DNA of 64,000 nucleotides from Thermothielavioides terrestris NRRL 8126 (Eukaryota; Ascomycota; Sordariomycetes; Sordariales; Chaetomiaceae), in contig NC_016461.1 of the NCBI RefSeq assembly GCF_000226115.1, forward strand, positions 434,001-498,000, read 5' to 3'. A program made the translations under genes and the position numbers. The notes below the pieces were generated by a model that saw only the letters and a list, made by a program, of their open reading frames with translations, was not told the origin of the DNA and did not search any database. This document shows, one piece after another, positions 11,151-20,888 of the stretch. Every line of letters begins with the position of its first letter. Positions within the stretch are counted from its first letter, which is position 1.

Positions 11151-12494
11151 ATGCCGGTGAATGGGCGCAAGCTACGCGGCATAATCCTGCTCGATCTGGC
11201 ATTGCTATCTGGTGCGCTAGGTCGTCCGGCCGTCCTCGCGCGGGCTGACAACGGCGGCGAAATCTCCCCTCCTCCTCGTCAAACAACAGCCAAGGACATT
11301 GTTGCGGCTCTTATCACCATTTTTATCGCCGTCACCATCGTAGCTGTGCTCATCCGGTGGTTAATCCGGACTGCGTCAGCCCAAGTTCAGGATTTGTTCC
11401 ACGGGCTTTCCGATGAGGACTCTGACGAACCTGAGTAAGTATTTCAGCCCAGATCCTCAGCCAAACTGTGTGCGGAAGTTTTAACACTACCTCAAGATTC
11501 TACCAATATCCTATAGGAAAACCGCCCGATCCGGGCCCACCTGTAGTTCCTCGCTCTGGCATGTCAGCCTCAGTTTCAGCAACCTCACTCCCATCACCAA
11601 AGGGGAACACACCTCGTCCCGTCGGACCCAGGGGCCCCAGCTCGGGCCAAGGGGGGGTGTCTGCTCCTGGAAAATCGGGGGAGCCTCGGGAACCTCGAGT
11701 GCTGGGCTCGGACACGCTGGACTCGTCCTCAACAAACTCACCCCCATCATCAAAGGGGAAAGCACCTCATCCCGGCGGACCTAAGGGCCCCGGCTCGGAC
11801 CATGGTGGCGCATCTGCTCCTGGCAAATCGGGGGGACCTCGGGGACCTGGTTCGGACACGCTAGACTCATCTTCAGCAACCTCACTCCCATCACCAAAAG
11901 GGAAAGCACCCCATCCCAGCCGACCCGGGGGGCCCAGCTCGGACCGTGGGGGGGCGTCTGCTCCTGGCAAATCTGGGGGACCTCGGGGGCCTGGCTCGGA
12001 CACGCTGGACTCGTCTTCAACAGACTCGCTTCCATCATCAAAGGGGAAAGCACCTCATCCCAGCGGACCTAGGGGAGGTGTCTTTGCCACGCTCTTCCAG
12101 TCAGCTATCAGGAATACCCCACGCCCAGCCAGGTTAGAGGGAGGTATTGCTAGTTACGGCGTCGGTCCCGGTCCAGTCCGCGGAGGGACCGGAAGCCCAA
12201 CTCGATATCCTACCCGGCTCCAGGGCGAAGCGACAGGACATCCTTCACGCACAAACAGACACCTGTTGCCGCATGGCGGCGCTGATGACCGACGGCAACC
12301 ACTAGTTTGGCAACCCTTGCGCCATGGCTCCGCAGCAGATTTTGTCTATCGACCGTTCTTCCCACCTCGGAGACTTCTTTCGGCAGCCCGTGCAGCACGA
12401 GCGCAAGTACGTACAAGACAACGTCGTCACTCCGGAGCACATCTTGGTTAAAAGTAGGGCTCGCGTGCGACTGGGACATGGCATGGCGAGATGA
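11151..12494 (+). CDS. Hypothetical single-pass membrane protein with 48-residue proline/serine repeats
   Basis: Exon 1 is 11151-11434. Intron 11435-11496 (GTAAGT, branch TTAAC, CAAG acceptor) restores the frame of the repeat region. The N-terminus has a hydrophobic signal-like stretch (residues 8-28) and a clear transmembrane segment (about 48-70, IVAALITIFIAVTIVAVLI), then an acidic SDEDSDEPE tail that runs into repeats of the SPKGKAPHP...SAPGKSGGPRGPGSDTLDSSS type. The end is uncertain. The repeat frame closes at 12451 in basic low-complexity sequence. The next frame from 12306, after a possible CACTAG acceptor, reads FGNPCAMAPQQIL and later QHERKYVQDNVVTPEHILV before a stop at 12494, which looks more like real protein. 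I infer a last intron or a frameshift in the span 12078-12305. Function unknown. Confidence 0.5.
11594..12075 (+). repeat. Coding minisatellite, unit 144-153 bp, about 3.5 copies
   Basis: The string around TCAYCAAAGGGGAA recurs at 11594, 11747, 11891 and 12035, giving periods of 153, 144 and 144 bp. All are multiples of three, so the repeats stay in frame as 48- to 51-residue units. Confidence 0.9.
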
Positions 12495-12974
12495 CCACGG
12501 ATTCAAGGGTGGGCCCCGACATGAGTCGAGGGCCGAGGCGTTCGTCCTGCGACATTGATTAAGGTGGCAAGTAGAGATAGTAGCATGGGTCTTGGTATAC
12601 CATATCATGTAGCTAGGAAGCCTTCATAACACACTAGTCTTGCTGACATTGGCCATGGATAAGCCACACGCCGAGATATACCACTGGCCAAGCCTCCTGC
12701 AGGCGGCCTCTGGACAGCCCAGTAAGCGTTCAGGCGCTTATGCAATTGCTGTGCCTTGCCGGACGGAGAACGTCACCAATAATAGCCACAGCCATCCCTT
12801 GACGAAAGCGGGGTTACGTGGTTCACCCAGCAACTCGGATACCGCGGTGCGTCGTAGTACTGCCAGGGCCCAAGTACCAAGCATAGGTGCCCATTACTTA
12901 GATTTTTTACCGTCAGCCAGGCGCTAAGATATCTCGCGACACAAATCTGGCGGCAACAAGGCGGGACGCAAGAA
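12495..12974. other. Intergenic
   Basis: 480 bp without a recognisable gene. Short open frames lack family motifs or codon signal. Confidence 0.5.
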
Positions 12975-13811
12975 ATGCACCCAAAAAGAACCTACTTCCT
13001 TGCACCCTCGCGAGACCAGGCCCCCACTGGCGCCATCGCGCTCGGGAACCTTATCAAGTCACCGCGCTCGCCCGAGTTCCCGCTCAACGACCCCAAATCA
13101 CCGACCGTCACGCGCCTCCAGTCCACCGCGACAGTGATCTCCGAGACCAACGCGACCCGCACGCTCTCGGCCAAGTTCTCGGTGCAGCGGAGCGTGTTCG
13201 CCTCCTTCCTGCAGGGCATCCTCGGGGGGCAAGACCCAGTCCACCTCGAGCTGCTGGCTGCGCTGTTCGCGGAGCCGTCGGTCCAGGCCGCCCTGCGCGA
13301 CAGCCGCTTCACCGCCAACCTGTACCTCGTCACGGCCGTGCAGATCGCGCACGGGGCCGACTACGTCGTGGCGCGCGCCCGCCGCCGCGGCACCCACGTC
13401 CACCTCGCCGCCGACCTGCTCGGCCCCTCCGCCGGCACGGTGCCCGCCGGCGCCGGCGTGCAGGCGGATGTCGGCGGCGCCGCGCACGTCCGGTCCGCCG
13501 GCACCGTGGAGGGCCCCTTCGTGTTCGCCTACAGCCTGCGCGAGGTGCTCTACCGCCGGAAGACGGTCACGGAGCAGCGGCGGGCCAGGGTCAAGGGCGA
13601 TCTGTACGGGATTGGAGAGAAAGCGGTCCGGCCGGTGGAGACGGGCGACGCCGAGTACGTTGCCGAGCTGGCGGGGCTGAAGGATGAAGACCCGGAGCTG
13701 CCGGGACAATGGGACCTGGACGTCGAGAGCGGGCTTGACATGGATGGATCCGAGTGTCAAATTGTTCGTGTGGACATTGGCGATGGGGACAGCGGCTATG
13801 AAGATGTTTGA
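12975..13811 (+). CDS. Conserved fungal protein of unknown function (LAPSRD...IALGNLI type)
   Basis: Intronless, 278 residues. The start (MHPKRTYFLAPSRDQAP) followed by GAIALGNLIKSP and PLND resembles a widespread ascomycete family with an [AG]P[TS]RD...P.G.I.LGN[IL]I motif at the N-terminus. I recall this family from HET/NLR-rich accessory regions but know no assigned function. Residues 110-125 (LYLVTAVQIAHGADYV) and 175-190 (PFVFAYSLREVLYRRK) look like beta-strand core segments. The C-terminus is acidic. GC-rich third positions contrast with the RIP block 2 kb upstream. The next gene on the same strand is a HET protein. Family resemblance is from memory and needs a profile search. Confidence 0.7.
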   Translation: MHPKRTYFLAPSRDQAPTGAIALGNLIKSPRSPEFPLNDPKSPTVTRLQSTATVISETNATRTLSAKFSVQRSVFASFLQGILGGQDPVHLELLAALFAEPSVQAALRDSRFTANLYLVTAVQIAHGADYVVARARRRGTHVHLAADLLGPSAGTVPAGAGVQADVGGAAHVRSAGTVEGPFVFAYSLREVLYRRKTVTEQRRARVKGDLYGIGEKAVRPVETGDAEYVAELAGLKDEDPELPGQWDLDVESGLDMDGSECQIVRVDIGDGDSGYEDV

Positions 13812-14552
13812 GTCTTAGGGGAGACCGAAATCTAATACGCTGTCGGAAGATCTTCCGTCAAGGCTTTGCAATGTAGCTAAAGGCCGATTGCGCACTTTCA
13901 CCATTCAATATACTGGCTCCTATAGAATGGCATCTGAGTGATCTTTTCAGATTCGCTCAGATTTGTGGCTGCCAATGAGCCGGACGAGCTGAGAGAGAAG
14001 TGGAGACCCCTGGTACAGCCCTGTTCTGATCGCTTTCGCAGGAAGAACTCTCGCAGTGACCACAGCAGTGGTGCAGCGTTGCTAAGAAAAAGGCACGTAC
14101 TTTCTTGCCAAACAGATCAGCCTCGGGTGCCCGGGGTTTCTCCAATCAAAGACTTGGAGGGTGAATACGCCACTCACACCCGCAACGTCGGCCAGTCCTG
14201 TGACAGAGCATCCTGGTGCATCAACCCAAATTGAATATGATCTACCGAGTCTAACGAGACGCTATTGAACCTAAGCACCCAAGATGCATGTCGCAGTGCT
14301 GTTCTTGGGCTGCAGACAACAAGCAGATGCCCCCGGAAGCGCTGAAAATGATGCCCAACTCACCAGGTGTTTCTGTTTGATAGGCTGCTCGCATCTCCCA
14401 AGGTCACCCGCTCAGCTGCACTCTCAGCTGGCGCCGTTCCCGGGCCTTGGACTGATAAGTTATGTTTCTGATGTTTGCTCCGTTCAGTTCACGATGGGGG
14501 TTTCTTCAATGTTCAAACACGCTCAGGTTGTCCCACGGCGCAGGAAACAGCC
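13812..14552. other. Intergenic upstream of the HET gene
   Basis: 740 bp; presumably the promoter and 5' leader of the HET gene. No element recognised. Confidence 0.5.
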
Positions 14553-16535
14553 ATGAACCCCAACTTTCCGTATGGCGCTCTTGATCATGCGAAGCGGCAG
14601 ATCCGCTTGCTCAAGCTCTTGCCGTCATCGCCGGCACCTCCGTCCCCGAAACCTCCACCGCTGGAGGATGTGCATTGCGGATGCTTCCCCCCTCTCGCCC
14701 GTGTGATCAAGCACATAAAGCCATCAAGCCCAGCACCACCGCCACCGCCACCGCCGGATCTGAACAGTGGCATCGACTGCGAACTGCTCCCACCCACTTC
14801 CATAGCGGGCGACGACGGAGGCGCCGTTTCATACTACGAGGCGCTTTCATACACATGGGGCGACGCAAGCTCACCTTTGAGCATCCGCCTTGACAAACAG
14901 GACTTCAAGGTCACCGCGAACCTCCATGCTGCTCTCACCGTCCTGCGTCTCCCGACGGAGCCCCGAATTCTGTGGATCGATGCTATCTGCATTAACCAGC
15001 ACGACAATGCGGAGAAGGCTTTCCAGGTCCCGCTGATGGGCATGATCTATTCACGCGCTGCCACGGTCAACATTTGGCTGGGACCCGAGGAAGCTGGAGG
15101 CGGGCCCAACTCCATTTTTGACATTCTGGACAAGACCAAGTTGGCGGGTGTTGACGGCAAGCGTCTGCAGCTCAGGACCCGTGGCAGAAAGCGAGTGACC
15201 ATCGAAACATGGAAACCGCGGCTTGCCGAGCTGAAGGCCTTTTCCAGTCGGCCGTACTGGACCCGCATTTGGATCATCCAGGAAGCCACGCTCGCCAAGC
15301 AGATCCGTGTCTACTACGGCAACAGACATGTGCCGTGGGACCTCCTCCGGTCACACCTTCGTGCACTCGAGGAAGATCACGGCCAGCGCTTCAGCGACAT
15401 TCCGGAAGAAAACATCGACAACGATCCTGAGGAGGACCAGCTGTCAGTTGCGTTTTCGGATGTCTTTCGCAGCCAGTGTGCCACGCTGCTCAAAAATGGC
15501 ATGTCGCGTGGCAAAGAGCACAGCAGGCGACCGTTGGCCGATCTGCTGGGGGACTACTGGCGCAACGGGTGCTCCGATCCCAGGGACAAGGTCTACGGGC
15601 TGCTGAGTCTCGCGAGCGATATCACCGCCGGCGGTCCAGAGGGCTTGCCGCTTCGGTATGGGCAGCCCCTTGGCTTGGTGTATTTGGATGTGTTGCACTT
15701 TGCGCTCGTCAACCATTACGGCGGGAACAACTGGGCAAAGATGGCGTCCCTCAGCCACAAAGTCCAGCGAGCGTTTGGTCCAGGGCCCGACGGTGACGTC
15801 TCGCTTGAGCTGCCAACGCTTCGGCATCCGCGGTGCCAGGATGGCGACTTCATCGCCAACAAGCCCATCCGCATCTCTCTCTTCCAACCGATCAAGATCT
15901 TCCGCTTTGGGCCGACTCTGGGCGACTACCTCGCAAACCCCGACGCATTCAAGCTGGGCACAATTCTGGAAGGACACGAGGGGTTCTTCCAGCTTTATGA
16001 CTGGGGCTTCAAGAGGCTCTTCAACTCAGAGCCATGGAACTGGGAACGAACGCTTCACTTTCACCGCCGAGAACCAGGGAATCAGCCACCCCGTGTTGTC
16101 TTCCAGCCATCCTCGGCCCGAGACGACGACGAGGGAGAACACGACCCTGACGTTCGGGGAGTATGTCACCCGTTGATGTATCCGCTGGAAACCTCAGCGC
16201 CAAAGCCGCCCGAGACAGAGCCCAACCCCCCGGAATCATGGAAACACTATCGGCTGTTTTCCATGTGGGGTATCATCGTAGAGAAGCTGGCACTGGGACT
16301 CATCACAGATCAGGCGAAGGAGGGAGACTACATCGCGTGGTTGGATGGCTGCTATTCGGCCGTGGTGTTGCGGCCCGAGGAGACAGTGGAGGGCGGGTTT
16401 GTGCTTGTTGGACGTGCCGTCATGTATCAGGACTCGGGACTCGATCCCCGCCTTAACGCGGTCCACCCAACGAGTCGGCCGGCGATCCACTGCCACGATG
16501 TGCCGGTGGATGTTTTTCAGGTTCTTACTAACTGA
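14553..16535 (+). CDS. Heterokaryon incompatibility (HET) domain protein
   Basis: Intronless, 660 residues from the chosen ATG, whose MNPNFPYGALDHAKRQIRLL opening matches the usual HET-protein leader. The open frame extends upstream to 14475, but that part has no HET-like sequence. HET domain (PF06985): YEALSYTWGD at 95-104, ILWIDAICINQHD at about 143-155, and SRPYWTRIWIIQE at about 232-244, all hallmark blocks. A proline run (61-68) precedes the domain. The C-terminal third ends with a GDYIAWLDGCYSAVVLRP and FVLVGRAVM block common to these proteins. HET proteins trigger growth inhibition or cell death after non-self recognition. The partner here is unknown. Location between transposons and core genes is typical. 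Confidence 0.93.
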   Translation: MNPNFPYGALDHAKRQIRLLKLLPSSPAPPSPKPPPLEDVHCGCFPPLARVIKHIKPSSPAPPPPPPPDLNSGIDCELLPPTSIAGDDGGAVSYYEALSYTWGDASSPLSIRLDKQDFKVTANLHAALTVLRLPTEPRILWIDAICINQHDNAEKAFQVPLMGMIYSRAATVNIWLGPEEAGGGPNSIFDILDKTKLAGVDGKRLQLRTRGRKRVTIETWKPRLAELKAFSSRPYWTRIWIIQEATLAKQIRVYYGNRHVPWDLLRSHLRALEEDHGQRFSDIPEENIDNDPEEDQLSVAFSDVFRSQCATLLKNGMSRGKEHSRRPLADLLGDYWRNGCSDPRDKVYGLLSLASDITAGGPEGLPLRYGQPLGLVYLDVLHFALVNHYGGNNWAKMASLSHKVQRAFGPGPDGDVSLELPTLRHPRCQDGDFIANKPIRISLFQPIKIFRFGPTLGDYLANPDAFKLGTILEGHEGFFQLYDWGFKRLFNSEPWNWERTLHFHRREPGNQPPRVVFQPSSARDDDEGEHDPDVRGVCHPLMYPLETSAPKPPETEPNPPESWKHYRLFSMWGIIVEKLALGLITDQAKEGDYIAWLDGCYSAVVLRPEETVEGGFVLVGRAVMYQDSGLDPRLNAVHPTSRPAIHCHDVPVDVFQVLTN

Positions 16536-16671
16536 GGAGCGGGACTGCGATGTAATCTAGCTAGGCGAGCTTGGTGGAAGTCGGAAGTTTGGCTTCGGCT
16601 CCGGTATGAAGATAGTGGGCAGAACTGGCTGAATTGATTGTGAGGTTGTACCTAGGTTGTCGGGTTGGTTG

Positions 16672-16755
16672 TGTTGAACCACGGCTGAGCTAAAACCTCT
16701 TGATGCCCCATTTCGTTATTGGGACTTTATAGCTCAGGCCCGTTATATTCTGACA
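16672..16755. mobile_element. Miniature LTR-like element, copy A (84 bp)
   Basis: Starts TGTTGAACCAC and ends TTCTGACA. Flanked by GGTTG on both sides (16667-16671 and 16756-16760; the match extends to GGTTGGTTG because the target is itself repetitive). About 80% identical to copy B at 17539-17619. Confidence 0.7.
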
Positions 16756-16760
16756 GGTTG

Positions 16761-17105
16761 GTTGTTCCAGCGCCGAAGACCAGACTGCCCTAAACGTTCC
16801 CCTAGGTTGTCCATGCTGCCCTGTGCACTGCGCCTTCCAACAGGCCTCTGCCCCGCCAAGCTTCGCTTCACCACTCACTGGGGCGTGGCATAGTCAAGGG
16901 TCTTGTTTACCGGGCTTTTCTTTCAAATTCATCTGAGGTGCGATGTGAAGCCTCCAATGAGGACGGTATACGCCAGCCTTTACACTGGAATCATCTGGCC
17001 CTGGATTTGAGTTGTTTGAACTTTGAAATGCCTATTTGCCGAGACCACATAGGTGCCTCGCCAACATGCCTCCCAGCCATGCACCCAGCCGGGCACCATG
17101 CCCAC

Positions 17106-17146
<41 letters not shown>

Positions 17147-17538
17147 CTCCTGTTTTTCTCTTAGGTAGCACTCTTAGGTAGCTTGGCATCAAAACGGAGT
17201 CAGTTACAACGAAGATCCATTGCATTACCACGCCGTTTAAACCAAGCTAAGGAAGTCCTTGGAATTATGTAAGCTAGTTGCTTAGTCAGAAAAAAAATAA
17301 GAACCGTCTACTCTCGATTTTATTGCGTTTTTGGGCGATTTAGCCATTGCGAGTGCCATTGAGAACCAGAGAGCTAAAAAGCCAGAGAGACAAAGAGCCC
17401 GAGAGCCAGAGAGAGCATGGAAAAAGGAGGTTGCGGTGCTGACAAAGTGGAGGCCGTCGTCAGGGTTAGGGGTATTTATGGCGAGTTGCAATTTTTTCCA
17501 TCGACTTGGCCAATTACAAACAACTCAAATATCACAAC
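16761..17538. other. Intergenic between the two miniature elements
   Basis: Nearly 800 bp with no gene. It contains the A36 tract at 17107-17142 and a short duplicated CTCTTAGGTAGC at about 17158-17182. Confidence 0.5.
17107..17142 (+). repeat. Poly(A) tract, 36 A
   Basis: Uninterrupted run of A after ATGCCCACC. It could be slippage of a mononucleotide run or the tail of a retroposed copy; the sequence to its left shows no recognisable LINE, SINE or gene. Confidence 0.9.
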
Positions 17539-17619
17539 TGTTGGACCACTGAGCTAAAAACTTTGGTTGCCCCATTTGTTGTTATTGGGACTTTAGCTCA
17601 GGGCCGTTATATTCTGACA
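17539..17619. mobile_element. Miniature LTR-like element, copy B (81 bp)
   Basis: Starts TGTTGGACCAC, ends TTCTGACA, flanked by ACAAC (17534-17538 and 17620-17624). It carries an inner inverted repeat CTGAGCTAAA / TTTAGCTCAG (17549-17558 and 17592-17601). A different target duplication from copy A shows two separate insertions. Confidence 0.75.
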
Positions 17620-17624
17620 ACAAC

Positions 17625-18261
17625 AATGCATGCAATTCAATTCAAATGGAGCTGCATGCTTGAGTTGTTTGAGTTGTTCGGAGTCTTGGTCTCAACCCCA
17701 ACAGCACTTGCCGTGCTCCTCGTCAATTACCCACTGCCTGTTTCCATGCCTGCCAGGCGGAACTCTTGGCGCCGTGGCTTCGTTGTGTCCAAACATGCCC
17801 ACTCTCCATCAGATTTGCCGCTGGCAACTTCCGGACCACTAAGATTCGATAGCACCATTGTGCTCTTGTTCAGCTCAGTTGCAAACCACGTGTTGCTCAC
17901 AGCCGCTATGTGCACTGATCTGGAGTGTCGCAGCAAGCACCAGAGCACTGGGTGAAGTATTTTAAATACCTACCTAGTCTCAAACCACTCCGCCCCTCTG
18001 TGCCGGAGTCACCCCGAGGCGACAGCAGGTGAGCGAGCCACGTCCGATAAATTGAGACGACAGCAGCGAAGGCGAAGCACTCATGCGTTCCGCCGCGGTT
18101 CCGGTCATTGATGCTCCGTACCGCGACGACGAAGAATCCGTCTCCAAACAAAGAATACGCAACCCAATCTAAGCCAGTCCAGAACTCCGTGCCAGCCACT
18201 CAGCCCTGCGCTTAGCTAGTCGAGAGACTAGATAAACTTAGCAGACCTGGGGTGGGCCGGG
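17625..18261. other. Intergenic, promoter region of the C2H2 gene
   Basis: About 640 bp; nothing recognisable beyond the presumed promoter. Confidence 0.4.
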
Positions 18262-20186
18262 ATGGGGAAGAACCCGGTTGTCTCTCACACTCGTTGTTGG
18301 TTTTGCGTAAGCCTGCCCGAAACGAACTCCCGGCTTCCGTGTGTCTGCATGCTGGAGCTAACGGCGAGCGCTTGCAGCATAATTGTGGTGACGGCCCTTT
18401 CTCGGTTAAACTTGACGTCCGCTGTCCAATTTGTGAACATTACCGATGTGAATTTTGCGAGGTCGTGAAGCTGTCGTACAAAGTAAGTTGGACTCCGCCC
18501 CTGCAACCATTGAACATCGTTCAAGCTCCAACCTCCCGGCCAGCTACTGCCCCTGTTGGATCCAAGAATGGGATGCTTGTAATATGTCTCTCTCAAGTAG
18601 TTATGTTTAACCAACCATGGCAGAATCCGAGTAAACGCGACGATCCTGGGGTCTTTGCACAACGTCTGGAACAATCTTCAACTGAGCCCCCATCGAAATG
18701 GCAAGATGCATCGGACGGTCTGGCAAAGGAAGCAAGCAGGGTTCTCCCGAACCAACCCGGCTCATCCTATCTTGACAGCGAGGTAATTAGAGACGTCGAG
18801 AGCAGTGGAACGCTATCCGATCCCATGGATGTTACAACATCAGATGATCCGTCGTCAAGGGGCAATACCCCAGGGGAGACACCTCAAGACCCGGCCTTTG
18901 CTTGTCAGACGCCAGCGTTAACAGACTCGTCCTCTGACTTCGACCTGCTCTCAATTTCCGACCTGTCCGTCAGTGCGTCGCTGGATCGACGGAATCCAAC
19001 GGTCCAAGAGCTCGAGTCCGCCGTTGTTCGTCGCCTTGTTTCCGGATATAAAGAAGTGGTTGCCAATGGAACGACTTCAGGGGGCCAAGCACACGCAGCA
19101 GGGACGGCAAGTTCTAACCAAGGACCTGCTAGCTCCTCACAGACTTCACGCCGCACCCAGAAGAGGAGGGAGGGACAAGGAAGCGGAAACGCGGGCGAAG
19201 AAGACGGAGACGAACCCCCACCGGGCCCTCACCGACGCAAACGAGCCAAGCGCCGCGATCCCAATAACCCCCCGGAGAAAATCCTTGCCTGTCCCTTCTG
19301 GAAAGCCGACCCAGTCCTCCACCGCGACTGCTTCTCTAAGATTCTGACGCGCATCCGCGACGTCAAGCAGCACCTCGCGCGCAAGCAGAGCCCCAAGTTC
19401 TACTGCGAGCGCTGCTCTACCATCTTCGAGGACGACGAGCAGCGCCGGCAACACGTCGAGGACCCGGCGGGCCTGTTTTGCACCCCTTCGCCGCACCTCG
19501 CCGGCCTCACGCACCGGCAGCAGGCGCTGCTGACGCGCAAGTCGAACCCCAAGCTCACCGAGGAGGGCCAGTGGTTCGCCGTGTGGGACATCGTCTTCCC
19601 CGGGCGGCCGCGGCCGCGCTCGGCGTACCTGGATGCGCGCCACGCCGCGGAGCTGTGGGCGTTCTGCGAGTACTGCCGGGCGCAGGGCCCCGCCGTGCTG
19701 GACGAGCAGCTGCGGGTGATGGTTAACGCGGGCGCGTGGACCGGCCCGGAAGCGCTGGCCGGGGAGGAGCGGCGGGAGATCCTGGAGTGGGCGCTGGATC
19801 AAGGGCTGGAGTTCTTGTTTGGCGAGTGGAGCCGCTCGTGGGTGGCGGAAACGGGGAAGAGCTCGGCGCCGCTGGCGGACTCGGGCGGGGCAGACGGTGG
19901 TGTTGGCCCGGGGGCTCAGCAACCGCGCGGTGGTTCCCCGCCAGGTATTGGAGGGTCCGGGAGTGGAGAGAGTGTGGAAGAGGGGTCGGCTGGGCTAGAA
20001 GAGGTGATGGAGCACAGCGAGGAACGTATCCGGGGGCCGAGCCCGGGCAGCATGGCAGGCTCCGCGGCGGTTGACTCTGACGCTGTTCCAGATTTGGACT
20101 TTTCCGGCTGGCTGTGGGATAATATACCACGGACTGACACTAGTCAAGGTGAAGGGGAACTTATTGACTTGCGTGCTGGATTGTAG
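18262..20186 (+). CDS. Fungal C2H2-type zinc protein with N-terminal zinc-ribbon-like module
   Basis: Start ATG 18262, exon 1 to 18306, intron 18307-18377 (GTAAGC, branch CTAAC, TTGCAG). The junction rebuilds a known fungal motif, CWFC|HNCGDGP, followed by CPICEHYRCEFC (CX2CX4CX2C). A second likely intron 18483-18623 (GTAAGT, TTAAC, CAG; 141 bp, in frame without stops) would join LSYK to NPSKRDDPG, giving about 570 residues, or 617 if retained. The middle is low-complexity and acidic, then basic (RRKRAKRR). The conserved core CPFWKADPVLHRDCF, RIRDVKQHLARK and YCERCSTIF...HV is the typical fungal C2H2 block. It then has a W-rich segment and a disordered tail. Probably nuclear; the target is unknown. 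An upstream in-frame ATG (18252) is less likely because it bypasses intron 1. Confidence 0.85.
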
Positions 20187-20888
20187 ATCCATGAGGTTTG
20201 AGATTCGCGATGTTAAAGCAACCACGCGGGGTTGAAGTTACAACCTCTGTGCTCTGAGGGCCTCGGTGACTGTGTCAGCCTTCAGTTTCCGGCTCCTTTC
20301 CTCTGGAAAGACGCCCTACATCAGCTCAGGCGAATGTATTGTATGTACGCACATATATAACACATCACGGAAGAGCTGGCTGACCTATAATCAGCTAGTG
20401 ACCTACCCCTGGGTCCTGAGTTACCCACTCCAAAACAGGTCAATTCAGCTGGCCATGACGACAGAATAATTCTAGATCCCTAAAGCGCCGATTTCCGCCG
20501 ACCCATCCAACCCTTCGCAGGAGCGTGCTTCATGCCCTCCATCTGCGGCACCCCCAGGATAGGCAGCTGCCACCCGGCGCGGGTCTCGACGAACTGCTCG
20601 ACCTGCGGCCGCAGCTTCATCTCGGTGAGCGAGAAGTCGTCACATAAAAAGCAGCATCAAACGAGCTATTGTCATGGCCTAGATTTCACTTGATCCCGGA
20701 CCTCCACCTAACATGATGAGGTGCCTCGGTGGTCCTCCCCCAACTCCCCTTGGTTCGCGACACCAGCCGCTCTCATCTCCGTACACCACCATTTCGCTTT
20801 TCAAGCGGGAGTGACCGAATTAGTGAGAAAAGGAAAACAAGAAACCGCTAATCCACTTACCACCCACCCCCACCTCCCTTGCTCCTCC
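20187..20888. other. Intergenic with a minus-strand coding-like fragment at 20479-20640
   Basis: The minus strand of 20640 down to 20479 reads about 50 residues ending in a stop, including VEQFVETRAGWQLPILG, MEGMKHAPAKGWMG. Composition and codon use look like real protein, but no start or upstream exon is visible. It looks like the C-terminal remnant of a lost gene; I do not recognise the family. Confidence 0.4.

Noticed and set aside
14475..14552. 26 extra N-terminal codons for the HET protein
   Set aside because: The internal ATG at 14553 starts the conserved HET leader; the extension shows no conservation pattern.
16672..17619. One TRIM element bounded by the two 80-bp repeats
   Set aside because: Each repeat has its own target duplication, and the outer flanks (GGTTG, ACAAC) do not match each other.
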